From Massilia litorea (GTDB lineage: Bacteria > Pseudomonadota > Gammaproteobacteria > Burkholderiales > Burkholderiaceae_D), in NCBI RefSeq assembly GCF_015101885.1, contig NZ_CP062941.1, forward strand, positions 4,030,001 to 4,094,000: a DNA stretch of 64,000 nucleotides. Direction: 5' to 3'. Numbering within the stretch: position 1 is the first letter of the stretch; every line of letters starts with the position of its first letter. This document shows, in pieces, positions 45,296 to 55,648 of this stretch. The notes beneath the pieces were generated by a model. It made no database searches. It worked only from the letters and a program-made list of their open reading frames with translations, and was not told where the DNA came from. Made by a program: the position numbers and the translations under genes.

Positions 45296-46462
45296 TCACA
45301 CTCGGTGCAACTGCGGGGTGTGCGAGGGCTCGTCGCCGAGGCAAATGCCCAGATCACGTGCGGTTGCGACCGTGTCGCCATCGACCGGCACCAGCCTGGT
45401 GCGCCCGGCGACAGCATCCAGGGGCACCAGTTCGATCGTTTGCGGCCCGAGCGCGACCATGACCCCATCCTGTCCGGCAGCCAGCGCGCGCACCGCGGCC
45501 GCGCCGAATCGGGCGGCGATCACCCGGTCGAAGGCCGAGGGAGGGCCGCCGCGCAGCAAGTGTCCAAGCACGACGCTGCGGCATTCTTTTGTCGTGAGCG
45601 CAGCCAGCTGCGCCTCCACACGCGCGCCGATGCCGCCGAGGCGCTCGGCGTGCCCGGCCGCGGCCCCTTGCCGCACTTCGCGCGCGCCACCCTCCTGCTG
45701 CGCGCCCTCGGCCACGACCACGATCGCATGGTGGTGGCCGGCCGCATCGCGCCGCGCGATCGCTTCCAGCACCGCCTCGATCCGGTAGGGGATTTCAGGA
45801 ATCAGGATCGCATGGGCGCCGCCGGCGATGCCCGCATGCAGGGCGATCCAGCCTGCGTAGCGGCCCATCACCTCGACCACCATCACGCGGTGCTGGCTGT
45901 GCGCCGTCGTGTGCAGGCGGTCGATGCATTCGGCGGCGAAGCCCACCGCGGTATCGAAACCGAAGGTGAAGAAGGTCCGGTCGAGGTCGTTGTCGATGGT
46001 CTTCGGCACCCCGGCCACGCGCAGGCCCTGGGTATGCAGGGCCTGGGCGATCCCCATCGAGCCGTCGCCGCCGCAGATCACCAGTGCGTCGAGCCCGCGC
46101 GCGCGGCACAGGGCGACGACTTCCGCCGTACGGTCGCGCTCCACGACTTGCCCGTCCGCACCGGGCGTCGGATAGTGGAGCGGATTGCCGCGGTTGGTGC
46201 TGCCGAGGATGGTGCCGCCGAGGTGGCCGATCGATTGCACGTCCAGGGCGCGCAGGCGCGTCACCGGTTCCCCGGCGCAGGTGTCGGGCGCGAGCAGCCC
46301 GTTGAAACCGTCGCGGATGCCGTGGCACTCCCAGCCGAGGCGCCCGGCCGCGAGCACGACGGCGCGGATCACGCCGTTCAGCCCGGGCGCGTCGCCGCCT
46401 CCAGTCAGCACGCCGATGCGGCCGATGGGTGCGGGGATCGATTTCGCTGCTTGCGCGGCCAC
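45296..46462 (-). CDS. 6-phosphofructokinase, group III, possibly pyrophosphate-dependent
   Basis: 388 residues. N-terminal GVLTGGGDAPGLNGVIR and catalytic PKTIDNDLDRT are clear. The phosphoryl-donor motif is GGDGS (ATP type: Gly) while the later motif is PKTIDND (Lys, as in PPi-dependent enzymes, instead of Gly), the mixed state seen in actinobacterial and methanotroph group III enzymes. Donor choice cannot be settled from sequence. Starts at a GTG preceded by GGGAGG. The C-terminal 40 residues after VMVALGPQTIELVPLDAVAG are slightly extended. It does not appear to be part of the cyanophycin unit. Confidence 0.85.
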   Translation of the reverse strand: MAAQAAKSIPAPIGRIGVLTGGGDAPGLNGVIRAVVLAAGRLGWECHGIRDGFNGLLAPDTCAGEPVTRLRALDVQSIGHLGGTILGSTNRGNPLHYPTPGADGQVVERDRTAEVVALCRARGLDALVICGGDGSMGIAQALHTQGLRVAGVPKTIDNDLDRTFFTFGFDTAVGFAAECIDRLHTTAHSQHRVMVVEVMGRYAGWIALHAGIAGGAHAILIPEIPYRIEAVLEAIARRDAAGHHHAIVVVAEGAQQEGGAREVRQGAAAGHAERLGGIGARVEAQLAALTTKECRSVVLGHLLRGGPPSAFDRVIAARFGAAAVRALAAGQDGVMVALGPQTIELVPLDAVAGRTRLVPVDGDTVATARDLGICLGDEPSHTPQLHRV

Positions 46463-46658
46463 CTTGCCTCCCGTTCAGGATCGCCAATACGAGCATGATG
46501 CGGGCGTGTGGAGCACGGCGGCGCACGCATGCGCAAAGCCAACGCCGTCGCAGGCCGGACGACGGACAGGCGGCGATACGCTTGCATGCATGTGCAGTGA
46601 GCCGAACAGGCGTAGCATGTACTCCATTGTGTCTTCAGTCGGGCACAGGGAGACGGCG

Positions 46659-48179
46659 ATGAAGCAGTCCGAAGTCCTGATCGTAGGCGCCGGCCCGAGC
46701 GGCCTGGTACTGGCCCTGTGGCTGAAGGCCTTCGGTGTCGGGGTGCGCATCGTCGATGCCGCAAGCGGGCCCGGCACCACCTCGCGCGCCCTTGCCGTGC
46801 AGGCGCGCACGCTCGAGCTCTACCGCCAGCTCGACCTGGCGCAGGCGGTCGTGGACGCAGGCCATCCGATCGAGTTTTTCAATCTCTGGGCCGAAGGCAA
46901 GCATCGCGCGCGCATCCCGCTCGGCGCGATCGGCGCCGGCCTGACGCCCTACCCTTTCTTCTTCATTTACCCGCAGGACCGCCATGAGCAGCTGCTGGTC
47001 GAGCGCCTGGCGGCGGCCGGCCTCGAAGTCGAGCGCAGCACTACGCTGGCCGGCTTCGAGGAGCGGGGCGACCTGGTCGAGGCCAGGCTTGTCGATGGGA
47101 ACGGCCGCGAGGAAGTGTGCGCCGCCCGTTACCTGATCGGCTGCGACGGCGCCCACTCAAAGGTACGCAATGTCATGGGAGTCGGCTTCCCGGGCGGCAC
47201 CTATCGCCAGGTCTTCTACGTGGCCGACATCGAGGGCGACAGCCCCGCCCTGAACGGCGAGCTCAACATCGACCTGGACGAAGCGGACCTGCTCGCCGTG
47301 TTCGCCACCGCGCCCCAGGGCCGCGGGCGGCTGGTGGGTACCGTGCGCGACGACCGCGCCGAACAGGCGGAGACCCTGCAGTTTTCCGATGTCAGCCAGC
47401 GGGCGATCGACAACCTGATGATCAGCGTCCGGATGGTGAACTGGTTCTCGACCTACCGCGTGCACCACCGCGTCGCCGAGCACTTCCGGCGCGGACGCGC
47501 CTTCCTCGTCGGCGACGCCGGCCATATCCACAGTCCGGCCGGGGGCCAGGGCATGAACACCGGCATCGGCGACGCGATCAATCTCGCCTGGAAGCTGGCC
47601 GCCGTCCTGCACAAGCAGGCGCCCGAGGAGCTGCTCGACAGCTATGAAGCCGAACGCCTGCCCTTCGCACAACGCCTGGTGCACACGACCGACCGCGCCT
47701 TCAGCTTCCTCACGGCCGATGGTCCCGTCGCCGAGATCGTGCGCACCGGCATCGTCCCGCGCCTGATGCCCCTGGTCGGCAAGCTGCCCGCCGCACGCGA
47801 ATTCCTGTTTCGCACGATCTCGCAAACCCTGGTGCATTACCGGACCGCGCCGCTGAATGCGGGCCATGCCGGCAAGGTACACGGCGGCGACCGCCTGCCC
47901 TGGGTGCAGTTCGACGGCGGCGACAATTTCGCGCCGCTGCCGCGCCTGGGCTGGCAAGTCCATGTCTACGGTGAGGTGGGCGCGGAACTGGCGACCTGGT
48001 GCGCGCTGCACGGCGTGGCCCTGCGCCGCTATGACTGGAACGAGGCTTGCGCCGAAGCCGGCCTCGCACGCGACGCCGTCTACCTGCTGCGCCCGGATAC
48101 GTATGTCGGCCTGGCCGCCGGCACGCCGTCGGTCGCGCTGCTGGACGACTACCTGCGCGCGAACGGGCTCAGGCTGTAG
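46659..48179 (+). CDS. FAD-dependent aromatic-type monooxygenase (PheA/TfdB family)
   Basis: 506 residues. N-terminal FAD motif VLIVGAGPSGLVLALWLKAFG, the central D-G motif ARYLIGCDGAHSKVR, and the FAD-ribityl motif FLVGDAGHIHSPAGGQGMNTGIGDAINLAWKLA near residue 285. A C-terminal thioredoxin-like segment ends LLRPDTYVGLAAG, as in phenol-hydroxylase-like enzymes. The substrate is unknown and no aromatic pathway genes adjoin. GGGAGA precedes the ATG. It is divergent from the phosphofructokinase gene. Confidence 0.85.
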   Translation: MKQSEVLIVGAGPSGLVLALWLKAFGVGVRIVDAASGPGTTSRALAVQARTLELYRQLDLAQAVVDAGHPIEFFNLWAEGKHRARIPLGAIGAGLTPYPFFFIYPQDRHEQLLVERLAAAGLEVERSTTLAGFEERGDLVEARLVDGNGREEVCAARYLIGCDGAHSKVRNVMGVGFPGGTYRQVFYVADIEGDSPALNGELNIDLDEADLLAVFATAPQGRGRLVGTVRDDRAEQAETLQFSDVSQRAIDNLMISVRMVNWFSTYRVHHRVAEHFRRGRAFLVGDAGHIHSPAGGQGMNTGIGDAINLAWKLAAVLHKQAPEELLDSYEAERLPFAQRLVHTTDRAFSFLTADGPVAEIVRTGIVPRLMPLVGKLPAAREFLFRTISQTLVHYRTAPLNAGHAGKVHGGDRLPWVQFDGGDNFAPLPRLGWQVHVYGEVGAELATWCALHGVALRRYDWNEACAEAGLARDAVYLLRPDTYVGLAAGTPSVALLDDYLRANGLRL

Positions 48180-48184
48180 GGCCA

Positions 48185-48250
48185 GATCGCGGCAGGCGCA
48201 ATGCGGGGCGGCCTAATGCGAGGCAGGCTTGATGCGAGGTGGGCTCAATG
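48185..48250. repeat. Imperfect 16-bp tandem repeat
   Basis: Units beginning GCGGCAGGC or ATGCGAGGCAGGCTTG recur at 48185, 48201, 48216 and 48232, followed by ATGC at 48248. They are 15 or 16 bases long and differ at a few positions. The array spans the gap between the monooxygenase stop and the small minus-strand gene, whose TGA lies in the last unit. Confidence 0.7.
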
Positions 48251-48403
48251 CTTTTTGCCGCCGCCCGAGACCTTGTTTTCGGTCGCCCAGGCGCGGCGCT
48301 TGGCTTCGGCCGGCGCAACGCCCTTCTTCTCATAGCCTTCCTCGATATGCCTGGCCTGGCGTTTCTGCTTGTCGGTATAGGACGATTTATCTCCCTGGGG
48401 CAT
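48245..48403 (-). CDS. Small charged conserved protein, 52 residues
   Basis: Reads MPQGDKSSYTDKQKRQARHI then EEGYEKKGVAPAEAKRRAWATENKVSGGGKKH, a hydrophilic, Lys-rich small protein. It strongly resembles the short proteins often annotated as plasmid stabilisation proteins in proteobacteria (pattern Y-T-D-K-Q-x-R-x-A-x-H-I-x-x-G-Y-x-x-x-G-V...A-W-A-T-x-N-K...G-G-G-K). Its biological role is not established; the stabilisation label has weak support. GAGGAGAAA lies seven bases before the ATG. It is likely a stand-alone gene. Confidence 0.85.
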   Translation of the reverse strand: MPQGDKSSYTDKQKRQARHIEEGYEKKGVAPAEAKRRAWATENKVSGGGKKH

Positions 48404-48629
48404 GATGATTTCTCCTCGTGGCAAGGGTTTGGCATCGGCCGCGACGGCGGCCGCATGGTGAGAAATTTAGCATTTCGCCATCGAACGCCGGCGCACCTTT
48501 CCAATTGTCATCAACTAGCCAGAGCGGAAATTTACATCAGGCAAAGCTGCGCCACCTCAGCCGGTTTGGCGCGATGATCGAGCCTTCCGCGTTCGCGTTC
48601 GCGCTCGCGCCCACCACCATCGGAGAACC

Positions 48630-48908
48630 ATGGACCTCACCGTCAACAACAGCACCACCGCCGCCACCCTCGTCACCGTCTTCGCCGAACTCCAGGACGG
48701 CCGCTTCGTCGCCAAGGTCATGCCGGAAACCGACGTGCCCTACACGCCCTATTTCGAGAACGAACTCGACCAGGTGATCGTCTACATCGCGCCGAACGAT
48801 GAGCAGTTGCAGGCCATCCTTGCCGCCCTCAACGAACGGCGCCTGCCCTTCGGCGACCTGCAGAATTATGGTGCGGCCGGCGGCGGCACCTCGACCATTC
48901 CGGTTTGA
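48630..48908 (+). CDS. Hypothetical acidic protein, 92 residues
   Basis: Reads MDLTVNNSTTAATLVTVFAE and ends NYGAAGGGTSTIPV. Acidic, with no signal and no membrane helix. The central DVPYTPYFENELDQVIVYIAPNDEQLQAILAALNE looks like a folded alpha-beta unit. I recognise no family. A GGAGAACC site precedes the ATG. It sits alone between the small Lys-rich gene and a low-GC interval. Confidence 0.6.
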   Translation: MDLTVNNSTTAATLVTVFAELQDGRFVAKVMPETDVPYTPYFENELDQVIVYIAPNDEQLQAILAALNERRLPFGDLQNYGAAGGGTSTIPV

Positions 48909-49141
48909 ACCGGGCGGCAACTGCCGCGCTGCGGCGTGCCGGGCCTGATGAGAGTTCCTGTTTTCGCCTGGAGCAACAACATCGTGCGCCAGGCGATTCG
49001 GACGTCCGGTATCGACCGCTTGAATGCGCACCCCTGAGCAGTCCTTGCCGATTCCAGAAAGCGGTCGTTCAAGGCCCGCGTCAAGCTGCCACCCGCTGGC
49101 GCCGCCAGTGAGCCGACGGCTCGAGCGACTTGGTGGGCTGC
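48909..49141. other. Intergenic interval without recognised features
   Basis: 233 bases with lower GC than the surroundings. No convincing gene, hairpin terminator or repeat is seen. Confidence 0.6.
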
Positions 49142-49444
49142 TCAGCCCGGCAGCTTTGCCGCAAGAACGTCCACCTTTTCGATTGACGGCGGCTTGGCAA
49201 ATAACTCACCTGCTTTTTCCATGAGCGCGGCCGCGACGGCGCCGGAAAGATGAGCTTGCCGCCCAGCCTCATCTGGAAACGCGTCAAAGATGCCGAAGGT
49301 CGACGGCCCCAGGCGGATGCCGAACCAGGCTGTAGTAGCCGGCTCTGCCTGAACGAGGGGAAGACCATTCAACAGAAAGTTCTCTACGTCTTTCTCCTTA
49401 CCCGGCTTGGCTTCCAGACGCACGAACAACGCGAGTTTGACCAT
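49142..49444 (-). CDS. Antibiotic biosynthesis monooxygenase (ABM) domain protein
   Basis: 100 residues, one dimeric alpha/beta-barrel ABM domain: LALFVRLEAKPGKEKDVENFL at the start, then ATTAWFGIRLGPSTFGIFDAFPDEAGRQAHLSG, the usual pattern of YgiN-like quinol monooxygenases. The pattern F-x-x-F-x-D-x-x-G-x-x-A-H is intact. The precise substrate is unknown. AGGAG lies seven bases before the ATG. It lies in a stretch less GC-rich than its surroundings. Confidence 0.85.
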   Translation of the reverse strand: MVKLALFVRLEAKPGKEKDVENFLLNGLPLVQAEPATTAWFGIRLGPSTFGIFDAFPDEAGRQAHLSGAVAAALMEKAGELFAKPPSIEKVDVLAAKLPG

Positions 49445-49615
49445 GATATATCTCCTGTTGTGAACAAGACATCACTTCACCCACTTTCCAGCAAGCCCCA
49501 TGCAATGATGATCGGTCCGCCACCAGTTGCGGCTTAGTCGCCTTCTTCACGTGGGCGCAAGCAGTCTACCGGCAAAGGACCGATACCGCCCCGAAGCGGA
49601 CGGGCAACTGTCGAA

Positions 49616-49795
49616 CTATGGCTCGCGTCCTTTGTCGCGCTCTGGCGTCTCTGGAGTAAGCGGAACAAACGGGCCTTGCATACGACGCTTCAGATAACGC
49701 TCGCCATCTGGGGAATTGAAAGCCTTCCACAACCTGAAGGCCACATAGGCAATAAAAACCACGGTGATCGTCAGACCGATTGCGCGTACGTCCAT
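49616..49795 (-). CDS. Small single-helix membrane protein, 59 residues
   Basis: Reads MDVRAIGLTITVVFIAYVAF then RLWKAFNSPDGERYLKRRMQG and a Pro/charged tail (PETPERDKGREP). One membrane helix at about 5-22 is followed by a basic cytoplasmic segment. GAGGAGAAA stands six bases before the ATG, a strong ribosome site for so short a frame, and codon use is not GC-extreme. I recognise no family. It is likely a real small membrane protein. Confidence 0.65.
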   Translation of the reverse strand: MDVRAIGLTITVVFIAYVAFRLWKAFNSPDGERYLKRRMQGPFVPLTPETPERDKGREP

Positions 49796-49978
49796 TGCTT
49801 TCTCCTCAGGTGTCTGTTCTGGTTGAAATTGGCCACCTGGACAAGCATATCAGCTTACCAAGCCGACAAGATCACGTCGTGACCAACTTTCGCTATCAAC
49901 GGCCGATAGCGGACGACCGGAATAGCTCAGTGTACGGAGTCGTTGCCGGACGGGTAAGCAAAAAGACGGATCGGCGCC

Positions 49979-51589
49979 TCAGCCGCGTGCCCGCGGCAAG
50001 CCCTGGCTGCCTGCCCCGCGGCCGTTTCGCCCTGCGCGAGCAGGCCCGGCAGGCGCTTCGATACGCGTGACCAGCACCGCCGCGATACGCCGGTCCTTCA
50101 CCTCCGCTACCTCGAAGCGCAAATCGTCGACCACGACCTGCTCGCCCACCGCCGGCAGCGTGCCCAGGCGCTCGAGCATGAAGCCGGCCAGCGAGCTGTA
50201 GTCGTCGCTCTCGCTCACCAGGGCATCGGTGCCGAGCTCCTGCTGCACGTAATGCAGGTCGGCGGCGCCGTCGATGCGCCAGCAGTCCGGTCCTTCGCAC
50301 ACCACGGCGGGCTGCTCGTCCTCGTCCGGGAATTCGCCGGCGATCGCTTCCAGGATGTCGATCGGCGTCACCAGGCCCTGCAGGGTCCCGTATTCGTCGG
50401 CGATCAGCACTAGCTGGCCGTGCGAGCGCTTCAGCGTGTCCATCACTTTTAAAACGTCGCCCGTCTCGGGCAGGATGATCGGCGTGCGTACGTGCCCGGG
50501 ATCGATCCGGCCGCCGAGCGCCAGGTCGGCCATCAGGTCGCGCGCGCGCACGACGCCGATGATCTCGTCCAGTTCCCCTTTGCAGACGGGGAAGAAGCTG
50601 TGCGGGGTTTCCATGATCTGGCCGCGGATGACGTCCGCCGGGGCATCGATATCGATCCAGGATATGTCCGAGCGGTGGGTCATGATCGAGCGGATCGAGC
50701 GCTGCGACAGGCTCAGCACGCCGCTGATCATGTTGCGCTCGGCCGGCTCGAAGGCCTCGGCCACGCTCGTTTCGGGCGGCGCGTCCGGCCCGCCGGCCGC
50801 CACCGGCTCGACTTTGCCGCCCAGCATGCGCAAGATGGCGTCGGCCGTGCGCTCGCGCAGCGGCAGCCGGCTTTCTTCTTTCGCGACATTCCGTGAAGCC
50901 ATTTGATTGAGCGCTTCGATCGCCACCGAAAATCCGATCGCCGCATACAGGTAGCTCTTCGGAATATGGAAGCCGAAACCTTCCGCGATCAGGGACAGGC
51001 CGATCATCAGCAGGAAACTCAGGCACAGCACGACCACCGTGGGGTGGGCGTTCACAAAAGCGGTCAGGGTTTTCGAGGCAAACAGCATCACGCCCATCGC
51101 CGCCACGACGGCCGCCATCATGACCCAGAGTTCGTCGACCATGCCGACTGCGGTGATGACGGAATCGAGCGAAAACACGGCGTCGAGCGCGATGATCTGG
51201 GCCACGACCACGGCGAAGCGCGCGTACTCGACGGGCCCGCTGCGGCGGGCAGTCTTGCCCTCGACCCGTTCATGGAGTTCCATGGTCGCCTTGAACAGCA
51301 GGAACAGGCCACCGAGCAGCAGGATCAGGTCGCGCCCCGACAGGTCGAGGCTGCCGAGGCTGAACAGGGGCGCGGTCAGCGTGACGATCCAGGAAATCAT
51401 CGTCAGCAGGCCGACCCGCATCAGCATCGCCAGCGACAGGCCGAGCAGGCGCGCGCGGTCGCGCTGCCCGGGCGGGAGTTTTTCGGCGAGGATGGCGATG
51501 AAGATCAGGTTGTCGATGCCGAGAACGATCTCGAGAACGACGAGGGTAAAGAACCCTATCCAGATGTTCGGATCCAGCAAGCCTTCCAT
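49979..51589 (-). CDS. TerC-family membrane protein with CBS and CorC/HlyC domains (YoaE-like)
   Basis: 536 residues. N-terminal TerC domain with about seven helices: [31 protein letters not shown] carries the conserved E-x-x-L-G-x-D-N, and a second such site is [14 protein letters not shown] near residue 155. Two CBS domains follow (about 300-420: [24 protein letters not shown]) and then a CorC/HlyC domain (about 440-520). Probably an inner-membrane metal-ion (Mn or Mg) exporter or sensor, by analogy with TerC proteins. E. coli YoaE has the same order and length. Confidence 0.88.
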   Translation of the reverse strand: MEGLLDPNIWIGFFTLVVLEIVLGIDNLIFIAILAEKLPPGQRDRARLLGLSLAMLMRVGLLTMISWIVTLTAPLFSLGSLDLSGRDLILLLGGLFLLFKATMELHERVEGKTARRSGPVEYARFAVVVAQIIALDAVFSLDSVITAVGMVDELWVMMAAVVAAMGVMLFASKTLTAFVNAHPTVVVLCLSFLLMIGLSLIAEGFGFHIPKSYLYAAIGFSVAIEALNQMASRNVAKEESRLPLRERTADAILRMLGGKVEPVAAGGPDAPPETSVAEAFEPAERNMISGVLSLSQRSIRSIMTHRSDISWIDIDAPADVIRGQIMETPHSFFPVCKGELDEIIGVVRARDLMADLALGGRIDPGHVRTPIILPETGDVLKVMDTLKRSHGQLVLIADEYGTLQGLVTPIDILEAIAGEFPDEDEQPAVVCEGPDCWRIDGAADLHYVQQELGTDALVSESDDYSSLAGFMLERLGTLPAVGEQVVVDDLRFEVAEVKDRRIAAVLVTRIEAPAGPARAGRNGRGAGSQGLPRARG

Positions 51590-51612
51590 GCCGCGCCCCG
51601 CCCGCGCGCCGG

Positions 51613-53823
51613 CTAGACGTAAGCCGGCAGGGTCGGCAGCAGTTTGTCGAGCGTGATCGGATAATCGCGCACCCGCACCCCGGTCGCGTTGTAGATCGCG
51701 TTCGCCACCGCCGCCGCCACGCCGCAGATGCCGAGCTCGCCCACGCCCTTGGCCTTCATCGGCGAACTCATGGGATCGGTTTCGTCGAGGAAGACGACTT
51801 CCTGGTGCGGGATGTCGCCGTGCACCGGCACTTCATAGCCGGCCAGGTCGTGGTTGACGAAAAAGCCGATGCGCTTGTCGACCACCAGGTGTTCCATCAG
51901 CGCCGCGCCGACGCCCATCGTCATGGCGCCGATGACCTGGCTGCGCGCCGACTTCGGGTTCAGGATGCGCCCGGCCGCGCAGACGGCCAGCATGCGGCGC
52001 ACGCGCACTTCGCCCGTCGCGGAATCGACGCCGACTTCGACGAAGTGGGCGCCGAAGGTCGATTGCTGGGTTTTCTTTTCCAGGTCGCCGTATTCCATGA
52101 TGTCTTCGGCCGTGATCACGCCCTCGGGTGCCATCTGCGCCACCTGCGCCAGCGGAATCGAACGGGTGCCGAGGCGGATCGCCCCATCGGCGAACTCGGC
52201 CGTTGCCGGATCGAGGCCGGCCCTGGCGGCCACCATCTCGCGCAGCTTCATGCAGGCCGCGTACACGCCCGCGGTGGAACTGTTTCCGCCCCACTGCCCG
52301 CCGGATCCGGACGACACCGGGAAATTCGAGTCGCCCAGCAGCACGGACACGCGCCCGATCGGCAGGCCCATCATCTCGGCCGCGGTCTGGGCAATGATCG
52401 TATAACTGCCGGTGCCGATATCGGTCATGTCGGTTTCGATGGTGACGCTGCCGTTCTTTTCCAGGCGGGCGCGCGCGGCCGACTTCATGTTCATGTTGTT
52501 GCGGAAGGCCGAGGCCACGCCCATGCCGATCAGCCAGCGGCCTTCGCGCCGCTTGCCGGGCTCGGGATTGCGGTTCTTCCAGCCGAAACGCTCCGCGCCC
52601 TGGCGCATGCATTCGACGAAGCGGCGCTGGGAAAATTTACGGGCCCGGTTCTCCGGGTCGACCGTGGTGTCGTTGACGATGCGGAAGGTCACCGGGTCCA
52701 TTTTGAGCTTTTCCGCCATTTCGTCGATCGCGATCTCGAGCGCCATCATGCCCGGCGCCTCGCCCGGAGCGCGCATCGCGTTTGCTTCCGGCAGGTCGAG
52801 GGTGGCCAGCTTCAGTTGCGTAAAGCGGTTCGGACCGGCGTAAAGCAGCCGGGTCTGCTGGACCGCCGTTTCCGGCTGACCACCGGGCAGGTCGCCCGAC
52901 GTGCTTTCGTGGGCGATCGCCGTGATGCGGCCCTCGCGGGTGGCGCCGATGCGGATGCGCTGGATGGTCGCCGGGCGGTGCGTGGTGTTGTTCATCATGA
53001 TCGCGCGTTGCAGGGCGATTTTCACAGGGCGGCCGGCCGCGCGGGCGCCGAGCGCCGCCATCAGCGCTTCCGAGCGCAGGAACAGCTTGCCGCCGAAGCC
53101 GCCGCCGATGAAGGGCGAGACCAGGCGCACGTTTTCCTTCGGGATGCCGAGGGTCTTGGCCAGGTCGCCCTGGCTCCAGGCGATCATCTGGTTCGAAGTC
53201 CACAGCGTCAGTTTGTCTCCCTCCCACACCGCCAGCGAGGCATGCGGTTCCATCATCGCGTGCGACTGGTCGGGCGTGGTGTAGGTGGCGTCCAGTTTCA
53301 CGGGGGCGCTGGCGAAGGCGCCGGCGAAGTCGCCGGTCTTCGTTTCCGGCTTTTCTTCCTTCTTCGGCAGCTTGGCGCTGTTCTTCGCCTGCTTCAGGTC
53401 GTATTCGCCCTTTGCCTTCACGTACTCGACCTTGACCAGGCTGGAAGCGGCGCGCGCCTGCTCGAAGGTTTCGGCGACGACCACGGCCACGGCCTGGTGG
53501 TAGTGCTGCACTTCGGGCCCGGCCAGCAGCCGCGCGGTGTTGAACTTGCCCTTGCCGATCTTGCCCGCGTTTTCGTAGGTGACGATGGCCAGCACGCCGG
53601 GTGCGCGTTTGGCCGCCGCGGTGTCGATCGAGGCGATGCGGCCCTTGGCGACGGCGGCGCCGATCACATAGCCGTAGGCCGGGTTCGGCGCGGCCTCGTG
53701 CTGCTCGTAGGCATAGGGCGCGGTGCCGGTGGTCTTGTACGGGCCGTCGATGCGGTCCGTGGGCTTGCCGATGACCTTCAGCTGGTCGATCGGGTTGGTG
53801 GTGGCGGGTGTGGTGAATTTCAT
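51613..53823 (-). CDS. paoC: Aldehyde oxidoreductase molybdopterin-binding subunit (PaoC/YagR-like)
   Basis: 736 residues, xanthine-oxidase-family large subunit, close to the 732 of E. coli PaoC. It binds the molybdenum cofactor and oxidises aldehydes to acids. Visible: [20 protein letters not shown] (substrate channel), [13 protein letters not shown] near residue 240, [21 protein letters not shown] near 345, and the C-terminal [24 protein letters not shown] with the catalytic Glu in G-E-L-G. The ATG at 53823 lies four bases after the FAD subunit gene. No chaperone gene (paoD) follows. Confidence 0.88.
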   Translation of the reverse strand: MKFTTPATTNPIDQLKVIGKPTDRIDGPYKTTGTAPYAYEQHEAAPNPAYGYVIGAAVAKGRIASIDTAAAKRAPGVLAIVTYENAGKIGKGKFNTARLLAGPEVQHYHQAVAVVVAETFEQARAASSLVKVEYVKAKGEYDLKQAKNSAKLPKKEEKPETKTGDFAGAFASAPVKLDATYTTPDQSHAMMEPHASLAVWEGDKLTLWTSNQMIAWSQGDLAKTLGIPKENVRLVSPFIGGGFGGKLFLRSEALMAALGARAAGRPVKIALQRAIMMNNTTHRPATIQRIRIGATREGRITAIAHESTSGDLPGGQPETAVQQTRLLYAGPNRFTQLKLATLDLPEANAMRAPGEAPGMMALEIAIDEMAEKLKMDPVTFRIVNDTTVDPENRARKFSQRRFVECMRQGAERFGWKNRNPEPGKRREGRWLIGMGVASAFRNNMNMKSAARARLEKNGSVTIETDMTDIGTGSYTIIAQTAAEMMGLPIGRVSVLLGDSNFPVSSGSGGQWGGNSSTAGVYAACMKLREMVAARAGLDPATAEFADGAIRLGTRSIPLAQVAQMAPEGVITAEDIMEYGDLEKKTQQSTFGAHFVEVGVDSATGEVRVRRMLAVCAAGRILNPKSARSQVIGAMTMGVGAALMEHLVVDKRIGFFVNHDLAGYEVPVHGDIPHQEVVFLDETDPMSSPMKAKGVGELGICGVAAAVANAIYNATGVRVRDYPITLDKLLPTLPAYV

Positions 53824-53827
53824 GCCC

Positions 53828-54781
53828 TCAGCCTTTCTTTGCGTCGACCAGCACCGATTCCAGCGTGCGCCGGACCAGCGGGACTTTGTATGCGTTTTCG
53901 CTCGTCGTTTTCGCGCCGGCGAGCAGGGTGTCGCTTGCCGCGCCGGCGCCGCGCGCCAGGGCCGCGTCCGCCGCCGGCAGGCGCCAGGGTCGATGCGCGA
54001 CGCCGCCCAGCGCGACCCGGCCGCTGCCGTCCGGCAGCACCACGGCCGCCACCGACACCAGCGCAAAGGCGTACGAGGCCCGGTCGCGCACCTTGCGATA
54101 AAAGTGTTTGCCGCCGAGCGGGCGCGGCAGCACGACCGAGGTGATCAGTTCGCCCGACACCAGGGTGTTTTCGATATGCGGGGTATTCCCCGGCAGGCGA
54201 TAAAAATCGGCGATCGGGATCACGCGGGTGCTGCCGTTGGCGCGTACCGTCTCCACGCCGGCGTCGAGCAGCTGCATGGCCACCGCCATGTCGCTCGGAT
54301 GGGTGGCGATGCAGGCGTCGCTCTGGCCGACGATCGCGTGGTTGCGCGTGTAGCCGCCGATGGCCGAGCAGCCGCTGCCGGGAACGCGCTTGTTGCACGG
54401 CAGGTTCGTGTCGTAGAAATAGGGACAGCGGGTGCGCTGCAGCAGGTTGCCGGCCGTGGTCGCCTTGTTGCGCAGCTGGGCCGAAGCGCCGGCCAGCAGG
54501 GCGCGCGCCAGCACCGCATAATCGCGCCGTACGCGCGGGTCGCTGGCAAGGTCGGTATTGCGCACCAGGGCGCCGATGCGCAGCCCGCCGCCCTCGACTG
54601 CTTCGATGCGGTCGAGCTTCAGGCCGTTGACGTCGATCAGGTGCGGCGGCGCCTCGATCTCCAGCTTCATCAGGTCGAGCAGGTTGGTGCCGCCGGCGAT
54701 GAAGCGCGATCCCGGGTGGCGCTCGGCCGCAGCGGCCGCCTCGGCGGGTGTGCGCGCGCGTTCGTAGGTAAATGCCTTCAT
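53828..54781 (-). CDS. paoB: Aldehyde oxidoreductase FAD-binding subunit (PaoB/YagS-like)
   Basis: 317 residues, length as in E. coli PaoB (318). FAD-binding segments [15 protein letters not shown] near residue 28, [26 protein letters not shown] near 98-122 and [14 protein letters not shown]. The paired cysteines in [19 protein letters not shown] fit the extra 4Fe-4S cluster described for PaoB. It overlaps the paoA-like gene by four bases. It passes electrons between the molybdenum and iron-sulfur subunits. Confidence 0.88.
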   Translation of the reverse strand: MKAFTYERARTPAEAAAAAERHPGSRFIAGGTNLLDLMKLEIEAPPHLIDVNGLKLDRIEAVEGGGLRIGALVRNTDLASDPRVRRDYAVLARALLAGASAQLRNKATTAGNLLQRTRCPYFYDTNLPCNKRVPGSGCSAIGGYTRNHAIVGQSDACIATHPSDMAVAMQLLDAGVETVRANGSTRVIPIADFYRLPGNTPHIENTLVSGELITSVVLPRPLGGKHFYRKVRDRASYAFALVSVAAVVLPDGSGRVALGGVAHRPWRLPAADAALARGAGAASDTLLAGAKTTSENAYKVPLVRRTLESVLVDAKKG

Positions 54782-55431
54782 GCCTTGACTCCTCCCACTT
54801 CAGTGATCGCCTCGAGGATGTTGGAGTAGGCCCCGCAACGGCACAGGTTGCCGCTCATGCGCTCGCGGATCTCGTCCACGCTCAGCAAGGGCTTCACGTT
54901 GAGGTCGGCGCTGACATGGCTCGGGATGCCTTGGCGGATCTCGTCCAGCACGGACACGGCCGAGCAGATCTGCCCCGGCGTGCAATAGCCGCACTGGTAG
55001 CCGTCGTGCTTCACGAAAGCCGCCTGCATCGGGTGCAGTTTGTCCGGCGTGCCGAGGCCCTCGATCGTGGTGATCTCGTCGCCGTCGTGCATGATCGCAA
55101 GCGACAGGCAGGAATTGATGCGGCGGCCGTTGACGATGACCGTACAGGCGCCGCACTGGCCCTGGTCGCAGCCCTTCTTGGTGCCGGACAGTTTCAGGTG
55201 CTCGCGCAGGGCGTCGAGCAGGGTCGTGCGGGTGTCGACCGTCAGCTCGCGCCGCTGGCCGTTGACGCGCAGCGTGGTTTTCGCCGTGCTCGGCGGCGGA
55301 TTCACCGGCTGGGCTGCCCCGGCCCCGGGCTGGGCGGTGGCCACGGCGGGAATCGCCGCGCTGGTGGCGGCGGCGGCGCCGGTGATCAGCAAGTCGCGCC
55401 GCGACAGTTTCAGGTCGCTCAAGTCGTCCAT
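54778..55431 (-). CDS. paoA: Aldehyde oxidoreductase 2Fe-2S subunit (PaoA/YagT-like), Tat-exported
   Basis: 217 residues. A twin-arginine signal ([24 protein letters not shown]) shows the heterotrimer is carried folded to the periplasm. The ferredoxin-like cluster is C-D-Q-G-Q-C-G-A-C plus a later C (about 85-110), and the second cluster is C-G-Y-C and C-R-C ([27 protein letters not shown]). The start [13 protein letters not shown] gives a normal Tat n-region. It is first of three genes, divergent from the NCS2 permease. Confidence 0.9.
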   Translation of the reverse strand: MDDLSDLKLSRRDLLITGAAAATSAAIPAVATAQPGAGAAQPVNPPPSTAKTTLRVNGQRRELTVDTRTTLLDALREHLKLSGTKKGCDQGQCGACTVIVNGRRINSCLSLAIMHDGDEITTIEGLGTPDKLHPMQAAFVKHDGYQCGYCTPGQICSAVSVLDEIRQGIPSHVSADLNVKPLLSVDEIRERMSGNLCRCGAYSNILEAITEVGGVKA

Positions 55432-55648
55432 ATCGTCAAACCTTCCGAACTGGGCCGCGTCCTGCGGCCCGCGTGAGTGGTAGGCCAGGCGCGCCGAACG
55501 GCGCCTGGCAGGTCGTCCCATCATAAAGAGATTCGCGATAGCGGGCGGCACGGTTGACCGGACCGCACAATGCCGCTTTCGGGTGCGCTGCGCCGGCTCG
55601 CCGTGCACCTTAGGGCGTGCGCGCAGCCCCAGGGTGCGCAAAGGCCCT

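Noticed and set aside
40739..46498. A very long open frame on the + strand antisense to cphA copy 2, the di-iron enzyme and phosphofructokinase
   Set aside because: It is the GC-skew shadow of three well-supported minus-strand genes; its translation is low-complexity (Arg, Ala, Gln, His-rich) with no domain.
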